A stretch of 64,000 nucleotides of DNA, taken from the NCBI GenBank assembly GCA_016928435.1, contig JAFGKT010000008.1, forward strand, positions 16,419-80,418, given 5' to 3'. The notes below the pieces were generated by a model. That model searched no databases, was not told where the DNA came from, and saw only the letters and a program-made list of their open reading frames with translations. This DNA is from Sedimentisphaerales bacterium. Lineage in GTDB: Bacteria; Planctomycetota; Phycisphaerae; Sedimentisphaerales; SM23-30. Position 1 is the first letter of the stretch; every line of letters starts with the position of its first letter. This document shows, one piece after another, positions 21,097 to 29,900 of the stretch. The translations under genes were made by a program, and so were the position numbers.

Positions 21097-22152
21097 CTAT
21101 AGACGACGTTTGCGTATTAGCATTCCTGATCCAAGCAGCAGCAGTGTTACCGTGATGGGTTCCGGTACTGCCGACAGTTCGGCGATGCCGTTATAATAGA
21201 AGTCTGCTTGGTATATTGAGCCATCAACGGTGACGTTGCCTTGGGAGTCGATTAGGCTGATCCAGTCGCCCCATGGTCCTTGCGCGGTAGCTAACACATC
21301 GTAGTTTGTTCCTGATCCAACATTGCCATTCCACATTGCGACGTAGTGAGATTCGGGCTCGGTATCGCTGCCTGAGTAGTTGGCGTTGCAGATGACATTG
21401 TCGGCCTCATCGACGGTGGTGTCGTATCCGCCGCCTAAGAGGTCAGAAAGTATTGTCGCATCGTTAATATCCATAGAGCTTGCTCCGACGGCAGCGGCAA
21501 CCTGGGCGGCACTGAAGCTAATAAGCGCGTTGTCAGCCAGGCCGTTGGTCGCGTAATACACATTGCCCGCGGAGTCGAAAGCAAACCCGGCAGAATAGCC
21601 GCCGATCGCCGCGATGCAATCGTGATCGTTTGAGCCGGACGTGTCCAAAAGCCAAATCGAAGTTGGATCAAGCCATGAGGTGCTGTTCAGGCCGGTGACA
21701 TAAGCATTGCCGCCAGAAAACTCCATCTCAAAATTTCCAGCCATGGTCGCTTTGTAGGCCCATGATTGGGTAGCTAGATCAACTTGATAGATTCGGTCAT
21801 CGGTGTTGCCATCGACCGACATGCCGACCCATACGGAATCGCCCGATGGGTCAAGTCTGACAAAGTTATTCCAGCCGTAATCATATCCGGCCGGGGTGCC
21901 TAGATCGGAGATTACAGTGCCGGAAGTATTCATGAGTTTCAAGCTGCCGCCGTTTACGTAATCGTTTATCCATGCAATCACATTGTCCCCTTGGACATCG
22001 TAGCCGGCCACGGATTGCGATGTTAGAATGTCCGAACTTTGATAACCGGGCTGAGCGACGAGAAAAGTTGAATCAGCATAAGCTGTGCTTAGAACTGTTA
22101 GAACAGTGAGCGTAACTAGTGAGAGTAGGTGCGATTTTCCTTTTTGTGACAT
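21097..22152 (-). CDS. PEP-CTERM surface protein with beta-propeller-like repeats
   Basis: Signal peptide; blade-like DSVWVGMSVDGNTDDRIYQVDLATQSW, SAGFAFDSAGNVYYATNG; C-terminal AVPEPITVTLLLLGSGMLIRKRRL. Confidence 0.8.
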   Translation of the reverse strand: MSQKGKSHLLSLVTLTVLTVLSTAYADSTFLVAQPGYQSSDILTSQSVAGYDVQGDNVIAWINDYVNGGSLKLMNTSGTVISDLGTPAGYDYGWNNFVRLDPSGDSVWVGMSVDGNTDDRIYQVDLATQSWAYKATMAGNFEMEFSGGNAYVTGLNSTSWLDPTSIWLLDTSGSNDHDCIAAIGGYSAGFAFDSAGNVYYATNGLADNALISFSAAQVAAAVGASSMDINDATILSDLLGGGYDTTVDEADNVICNANYSGSDTEPESHYVAMWNGNVGSGTNYDVLATAQGPWGDWISLIDSQGNVTVDGSIYQADFYYNGIAELSAVPEPITVTLLLLGSGMLIRKRRL

Positions 22153-22200
22153 TTGTTGGTCCTTCTTCTGAAATTTCTGTTTTCCTGCTCCTGGCATTCA

Positions 22201-22328
22201 GGAGGATCTAGAGGCCGAATCCGACTACGATGACGCATCATAGCGGTTTGGAATTGGTCCATAGTTGCGAATAACACATTCGCATTGACGCAATTCCTAA
22301 TTACAAAGTCGGGCGGTCTGGATCCTCC
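22201..22328. other. Nested palindromic element (candidate structured RNA or MITE-like) in the B12-operon leader
   Basis: Nested exact pairs: 22201-22208/22321-22328, 22221-22226/22307-22312, 22250-22256/22291-22297, 22266-22272/22278-22284; near-exact 22225-22232/22236-22243. Confidence 0.7.
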
Positions 22329-22393
22329 GTGGTTTAGCTAGCATGTCCCGGCTGACTTAACCATCCGACTGATAAACGGAGAAAAATGGAAGG

Positions 22394-22425
22394 GTAGGCG
22401 AGTCGCGGTCAAACATCTCGCCTAC
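22394..22425. other. 9-bp perfect-stem hairpin GTAGGCGAG-N14-CTCGCCTAC in leader
   Basis: Exact inverted repeat 22394-22402/22417-22425. Confidence 0.65.
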
Positions 22426-22516
22426 TCTGTCCTATTGCGAGGTCGAAATTGAATCCCCCAGATTTCTTTTGTGTCCCGGCAATTGTTACTCTAGTAAACA
22501 ACGCTCGGTCCGGGCA

Positions 22517-22552
22517 TAAAAAAACCTCGTCCTTCATGGAAGAACGAGGTTG
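22517..22552 (-). terminator. Intrinsic terminator of the cobalamin riboswitch expression platform
   Basis: Minus strand AACCTCGTTCTTCCATGAAGGACGAGGTTTTTTT; alternative ACGAG-aaaccaac-CTCGT overlaps its 5' arm. Confidence 0.88.
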
Positions 22553-22667
22553 GTTTCTCGTAAGAGCAGAATTGGTTATCGCCTGTTGCGGTGTTTTGCG
22601 GATCATCCACATCAGGCGGCAGCCTTCGCTGTCTCGACTCATTCCACGAAGTCGTTTTCTCAGCTTT

Positions 22668-22828
22668 TGACATTGGTAGGTCTTCTGGCTCTCGGCTGAC
22701 TACTCTCCAGGCCTTCCCATCTATTATAGATAGTGGCATATTCCGGATTTCGATACCGATTACAGCGGCGGGTCCGCGACGGTTTCGCACCGTCTTCCCT
22801 TTTTCAGGCTCTCACGAGCCACCAAAGT
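22668..22828 (-). promoter_or_regulatory. Cobalamin (B12) riboswitch
   Basis: Minus strand GGTGGCTCGTGAGAGCCTGAAAAAGGGAAGACGGTGCGAAACCGTCGCGGACCCGCCGCTGTAATC...GATGGGAAGGC...GTCAGCCGAGAGCCAGAAGACCTACC: conserved core and B12 box. Confidence 0.95.
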
Positions 22829-22862
22829 CATTTGCGTTCTGCTATTGTCAAAGAACGTCCGA

Positions 22863-22891
22863 ATTGTATTGAAGCGATCCGGATAAGTCAA
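22863..22891 (-). promoter_or_regulatory. Promoter TTGACT-N17-TACAAT upstream of the B12 riboswitch
   Basis: Reverse complement reads TTGACTtatccggatcgcttcaaTACAAT. Confidence 0.75.
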
Positions 22892-23417
22892 CGGCGTTTC
22901 AATAGTTTTGCGAATAAATTTACGATGAGTCAGAGCGATTGTTGGCTTGGGAGTTCTGGACCAGAGAGGCAGATTGATGACCCGGCACGCGGATGATGGA
23001 GCGTATTTTGGGTGGTCGGCTTGGGGGCATACCAGCGGGTCGGGGGACAGCAAGGTCCTATAACTCTATTGATGGTCGTAATTTACCCTTCGCAGCCGCC
23101 TTAAGTCCATATAGATAACCACGCTAACTCGTAATATCCTTGACTGCACTGAGTCCATATATTTATAATGAAGATGTCATATATGCTATGGGCAGAGAAA
23201 CCTCATTTCCGCAGAGCTCCTCTGGTGTTTTCAAGTGGCGTCGAGTTTTGCGTTGGGTCTCTTTTTGCGCAGGTCGTTACGCGGAGAAGAACGAGCTTAA
23301 CAGGAGTATATATAGCGTTTAGACACAGAAGAAGTGTTGATTGACTGCGGCCCTGTGATGGTCATGGTTTTTCAGCGAATGAGATATGGGCAGGCTGTTT
23401 TTTTTGGAGGTGCTATT

Positions 23418-26363
23418 ATGATTCGGTTTAGAAGTCTATTGGTATTGGCGATGGTGGTTGGATTATTGGGAGCGGGAGTTGTTTTGGGGCACTGGGATGA
23501 GGGGGATTCAGCCAAGTGGATCCAATTGCCGGACCGAACCACCAACGGCGTGGACGTCGAAATGGATAATCGAGACGACATCATGCGAGTTTTGGGTGAT
23601 GATTTTCTCTGTACAGAAACCGGGGCCATCACTGACATTCATTTGTGGTGTTCGTATTATCGTGATCTGGATGTATCGATTGATTGGATCGAACTGAGCA
23701 TTTGGAGCGATGTTCCCGACGATCCTCAAGAACCAGATGATTACAGCCATCCTGGTATGATGTTGTGGTCGAAGCTTTTTATGGCTTCCGAGATACAGAC
23801 ACGTCTCTATGCGGACCTTGAACCTCAGTATGAATGGTTCTGGGACCCTTACACGGGATTTCAAATGCCAAACGGTGATCAGAAGATATGGCAATTAAAT
23901 TTTCACATTGAGGATCCGCAGTTTATCCAAGAAGGCACCGAACAAGAGCCGATTGTATATTGGCTGGTAGCCAGGGCTTATTTGATACCCTCGGCCCTGG
24001 ACCAACGACTGGGTTGGAAGACTCGTCAATGGCCCGAGCATTACAACGATGACGCGGTACGCGGTGACATATTGAATTGGCCGACGGTCAATTGGTATGA
24101 GCTGCGATATCCGTTTGGTCATGAATATGAAACCCAGTCAATGGATTTGGCTTTTGTTATTCAGGGTGAAGGACCGGATGAGGAGTTTGACTGGGGCGAC
24201 GCGCCGGATCGGCCTTACCCTACGGTGTCAGCTAACAACGGCGCCAATCATTATATTGTTCCTGGTCTGCTGATGGGGGCCTTGATTGATCCCGAACCGG
24301 ACGGTCAGCCTGACCCAGCCGCGTTGGGTGATGACAACGACACAATCTATCCTCAGCCTGCGCCCAACGATGACGAAGACGGCGTGACGTTCTCGACGAT
24401 GAGCCCCGGATTGCCCGCCACGATGACAATTGATATGACCGCCGCGACAATGCCTGGGTTTATTGACGCGTGGATAGATTTCGATGGCAGTGGTGTTTGG
24501 GGTGATAATATTGGCGAACAAATAGCAGCTTCTGCACCTGTGAACCCTGGACTGATGAATCTGATCAACTTTAATGTTCCGCCATATACGACCATTGGTC
24601 AGCAAACCTTTGCTCGCGTTCGTTTGAGCAGCTATGGCGGATTGCCTCCTACAGGCTCCGCCCAGGACGGCGAAGTTGAAGACTACGAGGTATTGATCGA
24701 AGAAGAGGTCGAAGACCCGTGCGCTGATTTGGGTGACGCGCCTGACAGCACTAACACCAGCGGCAATCAGATGACAACTTACGGCGGGGCGGCCAATGCC
24801 AATTTCCCGACGGTTTTTGCCGCGGGTTCTCCGCCTTATGGTCCTTTGCACCGCAACCCGCTCAGTGTGGCGTATCTTGGCACGGCTGTTTCACTTGAAA
24901 ATGAAGCTGATATTTACCCGCCGGATCAAGACCTTATGCCGAATATCGATCCGCCGGCAAATGCCGCCGATCAAGACGGTGTGGATGACTCGGTCAACCC
25001 GCTTGGCGCTGACATTCACCAGATGCAGAATTGCCATCCTTCGGAGTTTGACTACACGGTTACAATCGTCAACCCGGCAATTCCGATGTACGTCAATGTG
25101 TTCTTTGACTGGAACCTCGACGGTGACTGGGACGACTCGTTTGTATGTCCGCAGGGTATCGCTGATGAACACGCTGTGAAAAATCAGATGATTCAGTTCG
25201 CCAGTCCGGGCACCTACACTGTAACCACTCCTCGATTCCTTCCTTATAGTCCTGCCGGTATTGGTGTCAGCCACTATCTGTGGATGCGTATCACGCTGTC
25301 GGAGCAGCCTTATAGTCCCAGCGGTGGGGCCGGGACAATAGGCGGCGGCGGTTCGGGGCCTTCAACGGGTTATCAGTACGGCGAAACCGAGGACTTCTTG
25401 GCTTATTTCTGGGGTGATGCCGATCACGACGCTGAACTTGGCGATGCGCCGGACAGCACCAACAATTCCGGCGTACCGATGACCGCTTATATTAGCGGTG
25501 TTCCAGCGAATTTCCCCACGGTTTACACTGATTTCGCCAATCCAGGCGGGCCTTTTGGTCCTATTCATATCTATCGTGGTCCGATCGCGAATCACGGTGC
25601 GGAATTGGGTATCACCCTAAGCGAAGAACAGGAAGCTGACAACGGCCCCGATAACGACACGGTAAACAACATAGATCCACCTAATAATGTCGCCGATTTG
25701 GATGGCGCCGATGACGCTTTGAGTTCGAGTACGATAACGCTGCCTGATTGTGACATGATGACCTTGAACTACAACGTCAACATTATTATTCCGCAGCCTT
25801 ATTATGTGAATATGTGGTTTGATTGGAACCGTGACGGCGACTGGGATGACACGTTCGACTGCTGCGGCGTACCAGCGCCGGAACACGCGGTGGTGGACCA
25901 GTTGCTGAATCTTACGGCTGGTCCGCACACGGTTACGACTCCGTCGTTTATTCCTTGGCATTTGCCGGGAATTCCTGCGGATCCTTGTGATGATATTTGG
26001 ATGCGTATAACACTGGCGGAACAGCCTTACAGCCCCAGCGGCGCGGGCGGTTCAGGCCCGGCAATGGGTTATATGCTGGGTGAAACCGAAGACCATTTGC
26101 TCTCGCAGACTCCGACCTGTTGGGACTCATTCGCGTGCGGCGGTCAACAGTCAGGTGACGCTGAGTGCGATGGTGATGTGGATCTGGATGATTTCTTGCT
26201 GTTGGCGAATTCCTGGAGAAAATCCGCAGGTGCTGCCGCGTATAATTGTTGTGCTGACTTTGATCACGACAGCACGGTAGATATTGTTGATTTGGCGGTT
26301 ATGGCCAGCAGTTGGCTGGACACGGGGCTTTCCCCAGCTACCAACAACTCCACTTGTCCGTAG
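23418..26363 (+). CDS. Secreted GEVED-domain protein (three related modules) with C-terminal dockerin-like repeats
   Basis: RBS ggagg then MIRFRSLLVLAMVVGLLGAGVVLG; DWGDAPDRPYPT...DGEVEDYEV; LGDAPDSTNTSGNQMTTY...GETEDF; LGDAPDSTNNSGVPMTAY...GETEDH; DAECDGDVDLDDFLLLANSW...DHDSTVDIVDLAVMASSW. Confidence 0.85.
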   Translation: MIRFRSLLVLAMVVGLLGAGVVLGHWDEGDSAKWIQLPDRTTNGVDVEMDNRDDIMRVLGDDFLCTETGAITDIHLWCSYYRDLDVSIDWIELSIWSDVPDDPQEPDDYSHPGMMLWSKLFMASEIQTRLYADLEPQYEWFWDPYTGFQMPNGDQKIWQLNFHIEDPQFIQEGTEQEPIVYWLVARAYLIPSALDQRLGWKTRQWPEHYNDDAVRGDILNWPTVNWYELRYPFGHEYETQSMDLAFVIQGEGPDEEFDWGDAPDRPYPTVSANNGANHYIVPGLLMGALIDPEPDGQPDPAALGDDNDTIYPQPAPNDDEDGVTFSTMSPGLPATMTIDMTAATMPGFIDAWIDFDGSGVWGDNIGEQIAASAPVNPGLMNLINFNVPPYTTIGQQTFARVRLSSYGGLPPTGSAQDGEVEDYEVLIEEEVEDPCADLGDAPDSTNTSGNQMTTYGGAANANFPTVFAAGSPPYGPLHRNPLSVAYLGTAVSLENEADIYPPDQDLMPNIDPPANAADQDGVDDSVNPLGADIHQMQNCHPSEFDYTVTIVNPAIPMYVNVFFDWNLDGDWDDSFVCPQGIADEHAVKNQMIQFASPGTYTVTTPRFLPYSPAGIGVSHYLWMRITLSEQPYSPSGGAGTIGGGGSGPSTGYQYGETEDFLAYFWGDADHDAELGDAPDSTNNSGVPMTAYISGVPANFPTVYTDFANPGGPFGPIHIYRGPIANHGAELGITLSEEQEADNGPDNDTVNNIDPPNNVADLDGADDALSSSTITLPDCDMMTLNYNVNIIIPQPYYVNMWFDWNRDGDWDDTFDCCGVPAPEHAVVDQLLNLTAGPHTVTTPSFIPWHLPGIPADPCDDIWMRITLAEQPYSPSGAGGSGPAMGYMLGETEDHLLSQTPTCWDSFACGGQQSGDAECDGDVDLDDFLLLANSWRKSAGAAAYNCCADFDHDSTVDIVDLAVMASSWLDTGLSPATNNSTCP

Positions 26364-26421
26364 CAGCAGATTAAAATTTCATAAGGCCCGTTTTCGGGAA
26401 AATGAAGTGAAAATTGGTTTT

Positions 26422-26467
26422 AAGCTCTGTCGCGAGCCTATTTCGGGCTCCGGCAGGGCTTTTTTTA
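26422..26467 (+). terminator. Rho-independent terminator after GEVED gene
   Basis: AAGCTCTGTCGCGAGCC-tatttc-GGGCTCCGGCAGGGCTTTTTTT, about 60 nt after stop. Confidence 0.85.
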
Positions 26468-26989
26468 TGGCGGGGCGAATTAATCAAACAAAATTAGGCT
26501 GGTGAACGTAATGATAACAGTGCCGACTTAAGTTGTTTTTTTGATGCTTAAGATTTCGCGCGATACGTGATTTACCGGGGGCGGCTGATTATACCTCATG
26601 AAAACTGTTTTATTTGGGCTTGCGGATTCCATCAGCGGTTATTTCAGGGGGAATATCCCTGCAAACACATGGGCGGCCCAAGTAAATGCCTTTGGATAAA
26701 ATTTGCCTAGTTTGACATGCCATGCGACTGTTTCAGGCTCGTCCAACAGTCTGTTCGGAGGGGGCGATAATTAGACTTGACGGGCCATAACAAACCGAAT
26801 ATATTGGTTTTAGGTTTTCGGCAGGCAGCCGAGCTTTTATTTATCCTCAGCCTACGTGACTGCGTAATGGCCTACTCCTGTATTGGGCCGCGGTCACACC
26901 CGCAAGAAATCAGGATTGCCTACCCCTATATACCAAACCATGGGCTGCCGTCGCATAGATTATATGGCTATTTTCATAGGAGACTTGGT

Positions 26990-29900
26990 ATGTCACACAA
27001 AGTACGCCGACGCTTCTCAAGGTTAGCTCTCCGGTCCAAATCGCGTATTTTGCCCAAAGCTGATTTGAAACTGGAGCCCCTGGAACAGAGGCTATTGCTT
27101 GATGTTTCCGGTTGGTGGGATGAACTGGGTTTCCGCAGCGGCAGCGGCGGTGGTATAACCTGGGATCCGATTGATGTCGCCGGTGAGTCGCAGCTTGTTC
27201 TCAGCAGTGACGGTGACCCGATCGCGGTTTGGGTTGAAGGCACTTTCATCGAATATAATGAAGATCCGATCCCGTTCCATTGGGAAATTGATGGTGACAT
27301 ATACGTGCGTCAATATGCCGGCAGTACCGACCCGGCTTATCAGGGTCTGCCTGGCTGGTGGGATTTGAGCGACGGCAGCGCCGACGGGCTTAACAACGTC
27401 GATACCGGGGAAGGTGAGGGTGATGATGAAGATGGGTATGTCGAACCAGTCCATACTGGTTCTGTGAACCGCATAGGCACCGGCCGACAGATTGCCGCAG
27501 CGGCGGGGCCAAACGGCGAGGTGGCGGTGGTCTGGGTGACAAATGGCAGCAGCGACCCTGAGGAACTCAATTATACTGGTGGTGACAGCGAGATTTATGG
27601 TCGGATATGGGACGGCTCGGAATGGGTCCAAATGGATTGGTCGGAGACTTACGGCGGTATCAGTAATGACGCCGTGCTGAACGAAAAGCCCAGCGTTGTT
27701 ATTTCACCGGTCGGTGAGGTTTTTGTTTCCTATACCGCCATACATCCCGGCACGGATCAACGAGAAATCGTGGTAAAACGTTACGGGTACAACTATCCGG
27801 AGACTTTTGTGGGGGTTCCTCATCCGGACGATCGGGTTTGGGTGGAGCTGACCGACGAAACAATAGGCGAATTTGCGGAACGTCCTCATAGTGGTGTATC
27901 GCACGACGAAGCTACTTCTTTTGATTCTTCGATAGTGGTTGACCTTGAAGGCCGACCGATCGTGGCGTGGAGTTCGATGTTGGGCCAGGACCAAGCGGAA
28001 ATCTACGTCAAACGTTGGACCGGCGATACATGGATCGAGATTAATAATTCTAATTCCGCCAGCGACCCTGATGACGATGGCCGCAGCGGCGTAAGTAACG
28101 ATTCCGGTATGTCGCTGCAGCCTGACTTGGCCATAACGGATAGTGGTGACTTGATTGTCACGTGGGTGAACTGGGCTGATTGGGCCAATTATGATAATCC
28201 TCTCACCGATGGTGGCCAAGCGGGTATATTTGTACGCGAGTTGGCGGACGGTAGCAGCACCTGGACGACATTCGACACCCAACACGTCGGCCAAGACAGC
28301 GCCACCAATCGAGGCTTGGCGCCGAGTTTGGGCTGGTACTACACCCCGAAGATAGACGTGGATAGTGCAGGCAATCCAGTGGTAAGCTGGCAGGGGTTTG
28401 GCGCTGGCGAACGTTATGTTGCCGACCGAGACGGGGATACTATTGTCGATGGAGTAGAGGTCCACACTCCTGATTTGCCGGGCAATCAGGACCTCGAATC
28501 ACCCGTCATGGCAATCTACGCCGGTGCGTATAACGGAACAGCTTTTGGTCTGCTGACCACCAATGCACGCAATTCTATCAGCCCTACGGTGGATATGTGT
28601 TGGATGCCCGACACTCTAATAGGCGAAAACGACGAAATCCTGGTTTCCTATACCTGGCGTGACAGTCAATTTGATCCATCAAATCTCGACTATGAAGTGT
28701 TCGTACAAGAATGGGACACCACGAACCTACAGTGGACGGAGCATGGTCGGGGCAGCAATTCCAACGGCAATGATGTGATTGGGCCGACACTGCGCGATTG
28801 GAGAAGTACCGGTTACTCGGTAGATGAGAATGAGACACAAATTGGACTGGTTGACTATAATGACAACCCCGAAGACCCGGATGTAATGCTTGCCAGTCCG
28901 AACAAGGCAGTTAATAACGGCGGTCATATTTACCATTACAGTCGTGTGGATGACACATGGTACACCGGCGATGTAGATATAAGCTTTGGTTACACTTTCG
29001 ACCTGGAAGGCGAACCCGATATTGAGTTCAATCTGGACGCCAATCCGCTATTGGCTTATCTGGATGATGTAAGTGGTTTGCCTTATGTTTATGAATGGAT
29101 ACCAAATGCCACGACAACCGGGGGTACGTGGACGCTTGTGGGTGGCGGTCCCGCCTCCGGCACAGTGGGCAACACCGAGTTTAACGATGTTGACGGCGAC
29201 GGAACTAACGGCAATCGCAATATCGGTATATCCGTACAAGCAGGTCCATACAGTCAGATACTGCTTACCTACCTGACCCACACCAACACCAGTGCAGAAG
29301 GCGTCACCAACGGAAATCCCAATAACAAGATCGGCGGTCATTATGGCGGCGGCAGTGACGATCTGGTAACTCTACTGTGGGACGGCAATACTTGGAGCAA
29401 TGTCGGTGATGGCTTTCTGAAGAAGCAGCCCGGCATGGGGGTCGCGTACTACTCTGATTTTGACGGGTTTGATTTCACCGAAGACAATATCGCCGAAGCC
29501 AAGGATGAAAATGACGATGGTGATATCAACATCGATGACTACGAAGAAAGTTACGATACCCTTTTCTATGGGAAAAACTCCGATCAGGTGGAGATCAGCA
29601 TAGAAGAAGGTAATGCTGACGCTACCAGCCCCGAGCCTGGTGCGGGTTATACCGGAAATCCGGGCGACGCGGGTATGGTCATACAATTTAATATCCCATC
29701 CCAGGAAAACTCGGCCGACTGGCCCTTTGACGCATGGCCCGGAAATGACGAGTGGCCTGGAGGCCAGCCCGATCCTCTGCCGCCAAACTGGGCTATTAAT
29801 TTAAATTCTCCGCCCAGGCCGTTCATGGGTATGGCTATAGGATATGTGGACTACTTTGTCAACCTGGATTCGTGGGTTGACGATCTTACTTTTCAATTCT

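Noticed and set aside
22188-22330. Integron attC site interpretation of the palindrome
   Set aside because: No properly placed RYYYAAC/GTTRRRY core pair and no integrase gene nearby.
22409-23053. Several short ORFs on both strands
   Set aside because: They overlap the riboswitch, terminator and promoter; no RBS or domain support.
23418-26363. GEVED protein as a member of the B12 operon
   Set aside because: It lies on the opposite strand, divergent from the riboswitch promoter, with no riboswitch of its own seen.
26777-26989. N-terminal extension of the giant protein from 26777
   Set aside because: Extension is not signal-like; ATG 26990 follows TAGGAGA and gives the expected basic N-terminus before LEPLEQRLLL.
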